Shown here: positions 48,216 to 59,950 of the stretch, one piece after another
How positions within the stretch are numbered: position 1 is the stretch's first letter
How the letters are laid out: each line of letters starts with the position of its first letter
From: Desmodus rotundus
Lineage: Eukaryota; Chordata; Mammalia; Chiroptera; Phyllostomidae
DNA: 64,000 bases
Direction of reading: 5' to 3'
Assembly (NCBI RefSeq): GCF_022682495.2
Contig: NC_071388.1
Coordinates: 27,698,139 to 27,762,138, forward strand
The notes under the pieces: generated by a model
Database searches by the model: none
The model's input: the letters and a program-made list of their open reading frames with translations, nothing else
What the model was told of the DNA's origin: nothing
Translations under genes and position numbers: made by a program

Positions 48216-48374
48216 GAAGGCACTTCATAGTTACAGAGAACTTGAGCCTAGAGCCTGTAGAGAACAAAATGCACAAATGTGAACAAAAAAAATATTTTAT
48301 GTGTAGCTTTTTTTTCTCAGGGATTGTGTTTAATTCTGTGTGAGTACTGAAACCAGAAAAGTCAGTGTTCATGC

Positions 48375-48842
48375 TGCCTGTCACTACCTGAGCCAACAGA
48401 GACAGAGTTTGAAACTTTCTGGGCACTTTATTCAGATGCTGGTGATCTGAGAAGATGGTGGGTTATGTATCCTCAACAACTGTTTTAACATTTCATTTTA
48501 AGCCAACATTTTTATAAGGAGAACAAAGGGCGGGTAAGGGATTTGGAGAAAGGTTAATGGGATAAGAGTTGCAGTCAAGAGGAGTGATTTTCCTAGTACT
48601 TCTTTATTTGTTGATCAACAGTTCTTTATCTGAATTCTCTCCCTGCACCCCAATGGCTCAGATACCATCCCCATCCTTTGCAGATCCCCTGGGGCACAAA
48701 GATTGAATGGCTGGTTGACCTCCTGGAGTCCTGTATGTCAGGCATTCCAGTTCTTGGAATAACAATTTTCCACAGGCATTAATCACTTAAGCCTGGCAAC
48801 TAGAGCTAAGGCTAAAATCTTTTAACTCAAGTTCCTCTATCA
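48375..48842 (-). repeat. Antisense LTR-like unit C
   Basis: The complement starts TGATAGAGGAACTTGAGTTA (TG at 48842-48841). It carries AATAAA (48427-48432) near its 3' end and could end in CA at 48376-48375. It is similar to the plus-strand unit at 37973-38335. No clean target duplication found, so the ends are tentative. Confidence 0.6.
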
Positions 48843-49129
48843 ATACAAGTCAGAACATTCAGACAGAAGATTACATTTAAAAGATAAAGCAATTTAGATA
48901 AAGTTTATAGTGATAGAATAAAAATTAGATTTTAGAGATTTTCAGGTAACAGGACTTGAAGGGGACAAAAATTCAGTGAGAACAGAAGAACTTTTCCTCA
49001 GCAGGATTTTCCCCTCAAAGGATGAGCTGATTTCTTAAAATACTCAGGGCCAAAGGTTAAGAAGCTAAACAGAAAGTCAATGAAAAGCAGGACAAAACTC
49101 TCTGCAGTCTCACAGTGTTAAGAAGATTA

Positions 49130-49570
49130 AAATTAAAGTCCAGGAGGTGGGTCTGTACTACAATGGCCGAATTCCCACTTGGGACCTGCGAAGACTTAAT
49201 CTGAAGAATGTCAAGAAAGGTGAGGGGTCTGAAATTTTACCTCATAAGTTAGCCTGCTCCAGATTCACAGATGCTGGCAGAACCCCTGAGACTCCTGAGT
49301 CAGAGGCAGAGGTCTTTATTACTACAGGCACAGCAGGCAGCACATTTGCACTGGTTCTCATTGCCCTCAAGTGCCATAGGGAAGATGGAAAATCAGGTCA
49401 GGGGATGCTGTACACGCGGTGAGTGCAGGCCATGCCGGAGAAACTTTTGAGTTTAGAGCCCTGCCAGTCTTATCATGCGCCTGTTCCCAGTTCTGGGAAA
49501 CTGCCGTCCTTGATGGGAACATTATCAATATTATCTTGGACAGCAAAAAAACTCTGCTTTTTACCATGGA
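49130..49570 (-). repeat. Antisense LTR-like unit D
   Basis: The complement has AATAAA (49315-49320) followed by GACCTCTGCCTCTGACTCAG. The position and wording suggest an R-U5 junction. No retroviral coding region found. Confidence 0.45.
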
Positions 49571-49669
49571 GGAATAGTATCTTTATCTGCCAAGGCTGTT
49601 AGTTGTACAAATATCTTTAAGAAGGTAGTTTGGATAGCAGGCAAACCAGATGTTTTCTTAATTAAAATG

Positions 49670-50355
49670 CCAAAGGTTAAAGATAAAGAGAGAATCTTAA
49701 AAGCAGCAAGAGAAAAGAAGTTAGTTATCTACAAGGGAGTACTCATAATAAGACTGTCAGCTGATTTCTCAAAAGAAACTTTGCAGGCTAGAAGGGATTG
49801 GAAAAAAATATTTGAAGTCATAAAAAGCAGGGGCCTACAGCCAAGACTGTCCTACCCAGCAAAGCTATCATTTAGAATCAAAGGGCAGATAAAGAGCTTT
49901 CCAGACAAGAAAAAAACTAAAGGAGTTCATGATCACCAAACCATTATTATATGAAATGTTTAAGGGACTTATTTGAGAAAAAGAAAATCAAAAGTATAAA
50001 CAATAAAATGGCAAAAAATACATACCTATCAACAATTGAATCTAAAAAACAAAGTAAGCAAACAAGAAAAACAGAGACAGAATCATGGATACAGAGAGTG
50101 TTTTGATGGTTATCAGATGGGAGGGGATGTGGGAGAACAGGCAAGAGGTGAGGGGATTAAGAAGTACAAATAGGTAGTTACAGAATAGCCATAGGAATAT
50201 AAAATATAGTATAGGAAATGGAGTAGCCGAAGAACTTCTACCAATGACCCATGGACATAAACAATGGTGGGGGGAGTACCTGAGGGAGTGAGGTGCTAGT
50301 GGGGAGGGGCAAAGGGAAAATCAGGACAAGTGCAATAGCATAATCAATAAAATGC
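49670..50355 (+). mobile_element. Half-L1 (HAL1)-like retrotransposon, largest ORF1 piece
   Basis: From 49670 the frame reads VKDKERILKAAREKK, RLSADFSKETLQARRDWKK and YPAKLSFRIKGQIKSFPDKK, the RNA-binding and C-terminal domains of L1 ORF1p. A frameshift in an A-run near 49910 is followed by the remaining C-terminus, ending at TGA 49974-49976. Directly after come about 380 bp of 3' UTR and the tail GCATAATCAATAAAATGCAA. No ORF2 is present. AATTAAAATG (49660-49669) and AATTAAAAATG (50356-50366) are a possible imperfect target duplication. ORF1p normally coats L1 RNA; this copy is dead. Confidence 0.82.
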
Positions 50356-50366
50356 AATTAAAAATG

Positions 50367-51924
50367 AACACTTGGTGATATGATGCTGAATTTGTAAAAA
50401 ACACAAAAATAAAGTAAATAAACTGAATACACTTGCCCCTGGAAAACACTGAGCATAAATAGCAACATAAAAGGTTCATTTTAAAGTTAGCTGATATTTC
50501 CCATAGGCCACTGCAGTACAGAATAATTTCTAGGTCATTTAACATGGACCTGCTGAATGAGCGACAGCTGATGATAGCAGGAATAAATGATGCAAAACAA
50601 AATGATAGTGAAAGCATGTTAGAAATCTGATGGTAAATTATGTTAGAAATCTGGAATTTTGTGTACTTGATGTTGCATTGTGACTAAAATCCGCATGAAG
50701 AATGCAGACATATTAGTGGATCAGAAACTGGGAAATACATTTTAAAGGACAGGAGAACGTATTAAGAAGTAGAGGACACATGTAAGCAGAATTCGTAAGG
50801 CATAACAGAGATGTGTTAGGTAGTAGGAAAGCATATTAGTTCAGAGAGAAAAACAGAGATTCATTGACAGCAATATTTGTGATGTGTATCAATACTGAAT
50901 AGTCAGCCCATGAATTCTAATAGTCTAGAAAATTTCTTCTCCTTGTCCAGGTAATACTAACAATAAGCCAGTATCATCCAAGGTCACCTATAATACCTCT
51001 TGTTTATTAGAAACTATAGGTTCCTCATATATAAGCACAACATGAACCCATGGACTGGGGCAATGTGTTACATTTAGAAGAACACATTAAATTGTTTTAC
51101 ATATTCCCTCTTACTAAATAATTTTCATCCAAAAAATGTTTTATTTGTTTTAGGTCAAATTACTGATTGCTAGTAAGTACATTTTTCTTTTTATATTATA
51201 GGCTCACAGTAGTGCTATTGTCATTTTTGAAAACTTTAAATATAATATCACTTATCCTAAGAAGGTTAACTTCTAAGAAATATTTAAATGTCATTTGATA
51301 TTTTGAAATTAATTACAACATATAGTTACATTAAGTGTTACTTACAGATTAATGATGCCAATTTCTATTTTGACATGGATTTGGAAGTATTTCTTTTTAC
51401 CCTAAAACTAACAGCTGACTTATAGATAACATGCTCACAATTTGAGTTTATTAATGTTCATACACACACAGCCATACATGTAATTTAATAAATATAAAAG
51501 CCACTAAAACTTACTGTAGATTAAAAAATTGAAATGACCAATGCTCTGTTATCCCAAGATTAAAAATACTATCCTCAGGCTTCTTAATGTGTAACAGGAA
51601 TTAAAAGTAGACCTTTCTTTATTACTGAATTCTGTTCCATTAATTTTCCCATGACCTTTGTTAACATTTGTCACATTTAGGCTATGGAAATCTGATGTAT
51701 TTGTGTGTGACTTGAAAAATCTTGGCAAGAAATTTGTCATAGGGAAACTAGGTCATATGAAAATACAAAAATTACTGCTTTTATTTATTACCTATAAAAC
51801 CATAGGCTGTTTCCCTTAAAATACTAGAACAATGACACTGACTGGATTACTCTTTCTGTCTTGAAAATATGGATCCTAACATCGCCAGCTATGTTCATTA
51901 AAATGTTATTTATTTACTTACTTA
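50367..51924. other. No gene or clear repeat recognised
   Basis: AT-rich sequence with open frames up to 63 codons and no domains. Confidence 0.5.
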
Positions 51925-53160
51925 TTTAATTTTTAAATTAAATTTGTTGGGGGGATATTGGTTAACAAGATTATGTAGGTTTTGATTGTACAACTATACG
52001 ATACATCATCTGTATACTGCATTTTATACCCACCACACATACTCAAATTTTCTTCCATCACCATATCTGAGGTCTAGCCAGAAAAAGTCCAGCCATTGTT
52101 AATACAAACAAGAGTGGTTTGCATGACGTCAGTGTGACCTAGCAGCCAAGGAGAGTGGATTGGAATGTGCATGAACAATGATCACCTCAGTGAGGGCGGC
52201 AGATGCCATTGAGTGAACATGTGTGTGGTGTGGCCATTACATTCAAAATGACTGATTGAGTAGAGCAATGAATCTGTATCAAAATGTGTGTTAAGCTTGA
52301 ACCTTCCTCTGAGAGAACTATTCAGATGATTCAGGAGGCCACAGCTATAGGCAACTGTTGACTGGCAATTTCATGAGGGCAACCAGCCTGCTCTTGCATC
52401 ATGTCTTGTGAAGAGTTTTTTTGGAAAACATCGAATCACCCAGGTGACTCAACCACCCTATGGACCAGATTTGGAGCCCTGCAACTTCTGACTTTCCCAA
52501 AACTAACATCACCTTTGAAAGGAAAGACCTTTGATAAGATTCAGGAAAATACGACAGTGCAGGTTATGGTGATTGGGAGAATTGTGTGAGGTCCCAGGGT
52601 GCCTGCTTTGAAGGGGACTGAGGCATCATTGTCCTGTGTACTATGTTTCTTGTATCTTCTATCTTCTTCAATAAATGTCTCTATTTTTCATATTGCCTAG
52701 ATGGATACTTTCTTGGCAGACCTTGCATATGACCCCCTTTTACTGCCTCGCACCCTCTTTTCCTCTGGTAACCACTATACTATTATCTGTGTCTATGAAT
52801 GTTTGTTTGCTTTTCTTGTTTGTTTATTTGTTGCTTTAGTTTTATATCTTACATAGCATGATATTCTCAAGGTATATCCATGTCACAAATGGCAGTACTT
52901 CATCTTTTCTTCTGGCTTAGTAATATTCCATCGTATTTATGTACCACATCTTCTTTACTTCATCTAGCAACAGACACCTTGGTTGTTTACACATCTTTGT
53001 CACCATGAATAATGCTGCAATAAACATATAGGGGTGCATATATCACTGCAAATAAGTGTTTTCAAATTTTTGGGGTAGATACCCAGAAGAGGGGTTGCTG
53101 GATCATATGGTAACTCAATTCTTAATTTTTTGAGAAGCTTACATATTGATTTTTTAGTGA
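51925..53160 (-). mobile_element. L1 3' end, interrupted by a mariner
   Basis: The antisense L1 3' UTR (TGTACAACTATACGATACAT, GTATACTGCATTTTATACCC) runs to 52065, then resumes at 52728 with CTCTTTTCCTCTGGTAACCA and goes on into the ORF2 C-terminus region (ACATATAGGGGTGCATATAT, TTGGGGTAGATACCCAGAAG, GGGTTGCTGGATCATATGGT). The two halves join cleanly once the 662-bp mariner and one TA are removed. Confidence 0.88.
52066..52727 (+). mobile_element. Internally deleted mariner transposon, copy 2, inserted in L1
   Basis: TA at 52064-52065 and 52728-52729 flanks the element. The ends GAGGTCTAGCCAGAAAAAGT and the complement of the right end, AAGGTCTGCCAAGAAAGTAT, are imperfect inverted repeats. The visible transposase remnant includes HPGDSTTLWTRFGALQLLTF and FPKLTSPLKGKTFDKIQENT, derived from the catalytic-domain C-terminus (the PPYSPDLAP to PKLKSPLKG region). 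At 662 bp it lacks the middle of the gene and has stops and frameshifts. The homologous copy at 4745-5416 has the same overall structure. Confidence 0.88.
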
Positions 53161-54330
53161 CTGTATGAGTTTATTCAAGTCATGTATCTTCCTTGATTAA
53201 CCATGTTAAATATTTCCTTTGAACTGAAGGAAAAAAATCCAAGTTTCTCCAAATGGACCTTCATGTTCAAAAACTATTTACTTTTCTAGTTTCTTATCCA
53301 GCCACTTGTCCAAAAAGGCCTTTCTTCCACACTGTCCTCAAATGGTTGCAATTTCCAGAAAAGATCCATGCCTTATTACTTTTTTTAAACTTTTGCATGT
53401 AACATTTTGCTTTGCTCCTTTTAAGGTACCTTATCTATCAAACATAAGAGGTTAATTTCTCCTCAGCCTTAATATTTCAACAAAACAAACAAACAAACAA
53501 AACAACTTTCTTCTGTAGAAAGTCACCCAGGCCACCATCCGTCAGTCAGAAGTGTCCCCCCATGGCCTCATGAATAAGCCATGTTCAAATGTTATTAAAA
53601 AAAATTATCCTAATCACCCTTATTTAAAAAAAAAATCCTAATCCTAATTGTCTTGCATAGTACCTGATATTTTGTTGTAATATTTCCAATAAATTTTGTG
53701 GAAAATAAAAAGGGTGTAGATGGAAATGTTTTGGTTGCTATCTCAATCTCTACTTTTTTACTGCATTTAAATTGGAGAAAAAGCATGAAAGTTAAAACTA
53801 CAGTTGAAAATAAAATTGGTTTGAGTAACATAAAAGGAAAATTGTGGAAGTTATTAAAAACATCTTTTAAATAACACATAGAATGAAGAAATTAAAAACA
53901 CATGTTTTAAAAAAGAAAATGTATTATAAATATATTTATAAATATAGGTTCCATTTATATAACAACTCAAAGTTATAATGTTATATAGTCATATCAATTC
54001 ATAATGTAAACTAACTTTATTGTAAGGTTAATCTGAAAAATACAAATGAACATTTAGGAACATGCTTGAAAGGGCAATGATCAGATGACTTAAAAGCTGG
54101 CATTTTTCCAGACGTTTGAAGAAAAAAATACAAATGTACTTGACAAAATTTACAGTGTTTTGGGGTCAGTGATTAGTATTTGATGGTGTTTGAGGCAGGA
54201 GTTTCCTTATTTGCCAGTGCGTCGCCATAACCCTAGGTCATTTTTAATTGCAAATTTCTGAGTTCTACCTCAAAGGAACTACCACAAATTTTAAATTGCT
54301 GGGAAAAAAGTAAAATGATGCATACATATT
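53161..54330. other. No gene recognised; AAAC microsatellite
   Basis: An AAAC run lies at 53481-53505. The rest is AT-rich, with an 89-codon open frame on the minus strand (53610-53879) that has no recognised domain. Confidence 0.5.
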
Positions 54331-54334
54331 TATT

Positions 54335-55545
54335 TATTTTTCTTGTTTTTAATTGAGTTTATTAGGGTGATGTTTGCTAATAAAGTTATTTATGTTTCAA
54401 GTATACAATCCTACAACACATCATCTGTTCACTGTATTATGTACCCACTGCCCCAAATCAAACATCCTTCCATTATCATTTACTACCCCTTCTCCCTCTT
54501 CAACCTCCCCCACCCCCTCTTCCCTCTGGTAACCGCCATACTGTTGTCTGTCTGTGAGTTCTTGTTTTTGTTTAATCCCTTCCCCTTTGTTCAGTTTAGT
54601 CCCTCCAGGCCCAACCCCTGCCCCTTCGACAGCTGTCAGTCTGTTCTCTGTACCTATGAGTCTGTTTCTATTTTTTGTTAGTCTATTTTGTTCATTAAAT
54701 TTTACAAGTAAGTGAAATCATACGCTATTTGTCTTTCTTTGAATGGTTTATTTCATTTAGCATGATTATCTCCAGGTCCATCCATGCTGTTGCAAAAAAA
54801 GTAAATTTCCTTCTTTCTTATGGCCAAGAGGTACTTCATTGTGTAAATGTACCATGTATTTTTTATCTGCTCATCTAGTGATGGACACTTGTGCTGCTTC
54901 CGAATCTTGGCATCCATAAATAACACTGCAGTGAACATAGGGTGCATATATTCTTTCAAATTACTGTTTCGGGTTTCTTCTGGGATATTCCCAAAACTGA
55001 AATTGCTTGGTCATAAAAAGTTCCATTTTTTGAGGTAACTCCACACTGCTTTCCACAGTGGCCGCACCAATCTGCATTCCCACTAACAATGCACTAGGGT
55101 TCCCTTTTCTAACATCCTTGCCAACACTTGTAGTTCGTTGATTTATTGATGGTAGCCATTCTAACAAGTGTGAGGTGATATCACATTGTGGTTTTAATTT
55201 ATATTTCTCAGATGATTAGTGACATTGAGCATCTTTTTATTTATATGTCCATTGGCCATCTGTGCATCCTCTTTGGAGAGGTGTCTATTTAGGGCCTTTA
55301 CCCATTTTAAAATCAGATCAGTTGTTTTCTTGGTATTGAGTTGTATATGTTTTTTCATAAATTTGGTCTATTAACCCTTTATCAGATGTATCATTGGCAA
55401 ATATGTTCCCCCATTCAGTGAGTGTCTTTTTATTTGCTTATGGTTTCTATTGCTGTACAAAATCTTTATTTTGATGTAGTCTCATTTGCCTATTTTTTCT
55501 TCTATTTCACTTACTTGAGGAGAAATATCAGGAACAAATATTGCT
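54335..55545 (-). mobile_element. L1 3' end with ORF2 C-terminal remnant
   Basis: Minus-strand frames near 54753-55167 contain MHPMFTAVLFMDAKIRKQHK, CPSLDEQIKNTWYIYTMKYL and KKEIYFFCNSMDGPGD, matching the familiar L1 3'-region wording, with breaks. The 3' UTR continues to about 54335 (antisense CAAGTATACAATCCTACAAC, CATCATCTGTTCACTGTATT). It is 5'-truncated near 55545. Confidence 0.88.
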
Positions 55546-55999
55546 ATGAGAATATAATACATATTGATATATGTAGATATGTGACATGCAATTGTAGTCT
55601 TGGGTCTCATTTTTTAACACATCACTAAAGGTCGGTTTATATCTCTTTCAGCATCATTCTTGTTATATTAATTGGCAATCTCAACATTACTTTAGATATC
55701 TATTTTTATTCCTTGTAATTTTAAGTCTTTAAGAATCTACCTTCATATGATCTTATTCTCTTTCCCACCTTAGCCACCTGACCATATCACCATATCCTTT
55801 GTACTAAATTACTGTTTACAAAGCTTCCCTCAACTCTACTTCAAGCGTGCCAACCCTGATTATGACATATTATTTTTCCAGTAGTCTCCCTTGTATATCC
55901 CCAAACCTACAATTCCTGGTTCTGGAAGACAAAACACTTCAGTTGATTTTCTCACACTTCCTTTAACTGTACCTTACCCTACTTGGTCTTCATTTCCTT
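55546..55999. other. No gene recognised; may be upstream part of the old L1M piece
   Basis: CT-rich sequence grading into the L1M-like segment that follows. Confidence 0.4.
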
Positions 56000-56770
56000 T
56001 CTAACAGAATTTAAAGTCCATTATTTCACTTCTCCTTCAAATACTACCTTCACTCGACACTATATGCATTTAGTCCTTTCTTCTTCATCTCTGGTCATTC
56101 CCACTCCATTTTAAGATTCTCCTGCCTTTCAATCTATAAGAATGACACAAGACTCATCCATTGGATCTTTTCTTCCATTGTCACTCACTGTTTAGGTGAG
56201 TTCCTCAAGTCCTGTAGCTTTTGTTACCATTTATATGCCAATGACTTCCAGAATTATTTCTTAAACCCCATGAGCTCTTCTGAATTCTAGAATCTTAATC
56301 CAACTCTGCACTCAGATATCTCTACTTGGATCTTTCATAGGCATCTCAAACTTAATACATCAAAAACAAGAACATGAGGTTCCCCTTTGCTTTTATCATA
56401 CCACCTTCTTTACCTTCTTTTTCTAGTAGAATAGAAACTCTATTCTGCTTCTTCATAAGTCCCAAATCTAGATTTATTCTTGATTCTTTTTTTTTTTTTC
56501 CTCTTACACAGTGCTTCTAATCTGTCAATAAGTCTTGGTAACTATACATTTAAAATACCAGAAATTTTACAACTCTGTAACCTTGTTTTCCTCATGGTAT
56601 ACTTGTGCCCCTGCTTCTAGTTTATTCTGAGCCTACAAGCCATAGTATTCTGTTAAAAATTCTGATCTAATCATTTTATTCTTCTAAACAAAGCTATTTC
56701 ATATCTTTCCATTTCACTTGTAGTAAAAGCCAATGTCCTCTGTCTTAAGTGCCTTAAACTAGAGAGAATT
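56000..56770 (+). mobile_element. Old L1M-type (L1ME-like) 3'-UTR
   Basis: TATATGCCAATGACTTCCAG, ACTCAGATATCTCTACTTGG, TAGGCATCTCAAACTTAATA, GATTTATTCTTGATTC, AATCTGTCAATAAGTCTTGG and TTGTAGTAAAAGCCAATGTC follow the order of an old L1M 3' UTR. Non-coding and decayed. Confidence 0.68.
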
Positions 56771-56928
56771 TCTCAGACTATTAGTTGTGATGATTCTTCT
56801 ATTTGTTCATTTTGCCTATTTTTACTATATAGTGGGTAATAATTTTATAAAATAAGTAAAAATGAATTATTAGAAAGATAAAAAACAGGACATATGTCTC
56901 AATAATTTAATGTTAATTTTAATACACA

Positions 56929-57489
56929 GAAAGTCTGTGTATCCAGCAAAGCTATCATTTAGAATGGAAGGGAAGATAAAGTGCTTCTCAGATAAGGTCA
57001 AGTTAAAGAAGTTCATCATCACCAAGCCCTTATTATATGAAATGTTAAAGGGAGTTACCTAAGAAAAAGAAGATAAAAAATAGGAACAGTAAAAATGACA
57101 GCAAACTCACAGTTATTAATGACCACACCTAAAACAAAAACAAGAGCAAACTAGGCAAACAACTAGAACAGGAACAGAACCATATAGATGGAGATCACAT
57201 GGAGGCTTGTCAATAGGGTAGTGGGAGGGGGAGGGGGGAGGGTACAGAGAATAAGTAGCATAGATAATAGGTGGAAAATAGACAGGGGTAGGGTAAGAAT
57301 AGTGTAGGAAATGTAGAAGCCAAAGAACTTATAAGTATGACCCAAGGACATGAACTATAGGGGGGGAATTTGGGAGCGAGGGGGTGGGCAGGATGGAGTG
57401 GAGTGAGGGGGGGGAAATGGGACAACTGTAATAGCATAATCAATAAATATATTTAAAAAATTAAAAAAAAATTAATACACAGAAAGTCT
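56929..57489 (+). mobile_element. Half-L1 (HAL1)-like insertion with perfect 18-bp target duplication
   Basis: TTAATACACAGAAAGTCT occurs at 56929-56946 and 57472-57489. The insert (56947-57471) begins inside the ORF1 C-terminus (YPAKLSFRMEGKIKCFSDKV, then KKFIITKPLLYEMLKGVT; stop 57060-57062) and passes directly into a G-rich 3' UTR, ending ATAGCATAATCAATAAATAT plus an A-rich tail. There is no ORF2. The clean duplication means one insertion event of an ORF2-less transcript, 5'-truncated. Confidence 0.9.
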
Positions 57490-57749
57490 ATATTACTCTA
57501 TCAAATTTTTAAAAGTTTCCTAATGTTTATTCTTAATTTCTTGTGTCTATTTCCTTGTGACTAGGGACAAATCGCTCATGGACTGATATAGGCTGGAGGT
57601 CTACAACCAAGTAGCACTGCTCTAGAAGTTCTGCGTTCCCCTTTCCCTGTAGATCCCTTTTTCTGCTACACACTCTCCTTTTCTCCCTTTTAGCCACAGG
57701 GTATGTGATCAGCACCCTGGACACTCCAGGATCATTCTGCCACAGGAAT

Positions 57750-58075
57750 TTTGAATTCCTTTCCCTCTGCTGTGACTTATGCCTTAGATTTTTTTTTTTT
57801 AAGGATGTTATTCAAATGTTTACCTCTTATAAGGTCTTTCTTGAACATTCCATCTAGAGGTTATACTCCTTTCCAATATTTCCTAGTTTTATTTCTCAAT
57901 TTGTGTTTTTTTCTTGGTGTTTATTATTCTCTCACACAGTATTTCTGTATCCTTGATTAGAATGTAAGCTCTATGTACAGGAATTTCTACCTTTTAATTT
58001 ACTGCTCTATATTCTGAATCTATAATAGGGCCTGACATATCATAGGAGCTTAAAACCAATATTTTGTAAGTGAAT
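57750..58075 (+). mobile_element. L2 LINE 3'-end remnant
   Basis: TCTTATAAGGTCTTTCTTGA, GATTAGAATGTAAGCTCTAT, GTACAGGAATTTCTACC, AATCTATAATAGGGCCTGAC and ATCATAGGAGCTTAAAACCA follow the L2 3'-end order. Ancient. Confidence 0.75.
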
Positions 58076-59289
58076 AGTTTTGAGTAGCTATTGAGATGCA
58101 CAAGGCCTTATGAGTAAAATGAAACATTAAGTATTAGAAGGAAGTTTAAATGGTTTTACCAACATATAAAATATAATAAACTATTTGTTTTAAATTTAAA
58201 TAAAAAGAAACACTGATATTATCAACAATTATAGTACTTGTCATTATTTCGTATTATGGAGACTTGGCAAGCATTGATTTTTGACTGATGGAAAAAATAA
58301 AGCTTACTTGTTTATGTGATGTTATTTTCAATGTATGTGCTTCTTGTTGTGGGCTACTAAAATCCAATACCATCTAGAAGTGTTAATAAATTAATAGAAT
58401 ACTTGTTTTGTGTATTATCTTCATATTGATTATTGAAACCATAATGCCTTATTTGACTGTTAACATCGAATCCCAAAATATCTGTGTTTTTTAAAATTTC
58501 AAATAGGTCTTCATATTTGCAAATTCTATTTATTACAGAAAGAGACGAATGTTTGAAATTAATTGTAGCAAAATATAAAGTTGTTAACATTTATTTTGTC
58601 TCCATATTTTAATGATAAAGCATATATTTTTCATGCTAATGATCACTGGGTCCTAATTTTGGTCTTTAAAAATTCAGCAATATTTCTCTAGTTAATTTAT
58701 CTAAACATGAATTTCAAGTTTTACAGAAAGTTTCATTCTTTCAAAATAATTTGAGAGTCTGTTCTCTCTGAGGCACCCCAAATATTCCCACTTAAAATTT
58801 CTTGGAAGTAGTCAGATTAATAAGAAAATATTCTTTTGCTACATTCTCTGCTACTTATCCAATGATTATTAGTTGTTATGCTAAATGCTACTATCATTTA
58901 TTGATACTAAATTTATACACATTATTTGATTAGAACTATGAAAAAACAACAATACTTCTTTACTTGTATCTATTTTTTAATACTTTGATTCTAAAATAAA
59001 TCCAAATCATGTTTTTACTTCAAATTTTGAATATTGTCTTCATTTTCTGAAAATAGAAAAGAAAGAAGGAAAATAGCTTGTTATTTCCTATTTATATATT
59101 TGCTCAATATTCATTTCAGTCACCTGTTTTAATTATTTAGGATAGCTGAAGGGGATTAAAAAAAACTCTTAAAAAGGGAATTTGACAGAAAATTGCATGC
59201 TTAATATGTATTCAAATGTGACTTCCAGTATTAGCTTCAACTTGAAATTGTCAGTTTTGTCCTTTCAACAACAAAAAAAGCTGGACAAA
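58076..59289. other. No gene or clear repeat recognised
   Basis: AT-rich, with a 77-codon open frame on the minus strand (58357-58590) lacking recognised features. Confidence 0.5.
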
Positions 59290-59950
59290 CTGAAAAGCAA
59301 TAACTATTTTTTTGACTCATCAGAGAACTGAGAGCAAAGGGCAAACCATCAAATGAAAATATGAAGAAACAGGGAAATCCAGAGAGTTACAGCCAGGGAC
59401 AGAAACTGCTGGAGCCATAAACTGGTAACAAAACTAAATGGTAAATCTAATGACTTGCAGGAAGCTGAGTGTGGACTCCTGTGAGAGTGAAAAACTGCCA
59501 GGGTCCACAGTCTTAGGGGACTCCTACAATTTCATGTGTTTTAGTGGCAAAACCTTCCATGTGGTCATCGTGAAGAGCCAAGGAAATATCTGGTGTCTCA
59601 GCAGGGGGAGGGATGAGTGAACCTTTATTAAATACCTCCACAGAGGTCTCCATCACAAAGGCCTACTTTCCAAGGTGAAAACAAATGCAAATCATGACAA
59701 AAACATTTAAAGACATAGTCTGAAGAAGAAAGCAAAGATCAGACTCAGATATGACACAACTGTTGAAATCAACAGAAAAAGAACTTAAAATTACTATGTA
59801 AAATGTAAGGTACTAGTGGAAAAAATAGACAACATGAAAAAACAGGTGATAGTATATGTGAAGATAGTATATATGGATGTTCTAAGAAAGAACCAGAAGA
59901 AAATATTATAAATAAAAATCAGTGTTAAAGGAATAATTTTACCTTTTTTA
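59290..59950 (+). mobile_element. Old L1 5'-UTR/ORF1 N-terminal fragment
   Basis: CATTTAAAGACATAGTCTGA, AGATCAGACTCAGATATGAC, TGTTGAAATCAACAGAAAAA, CTAGTGGAAAAAATAGACAA and TCTAAGAAAGAACCAGAAGA match the order seen in L1M ORF1 5' regions (coiled-coil part). Stops interrupt the frame. No downstream ORF1 RNA-binding domain or ORF2 follows. Confidence 0.68.

Noticed and set aside
49667..49954. Intact ORF1 protein gene
   Set aside because: N-terminal half missing and a frameshift near the C-terminus; it is a dead retrotransposon fragment.
52401..52589. Domesticated transposase gene
   Set aside because: Only a short part of the catalytic domain is open, with stops and shifts around it inside a deleted mariner.
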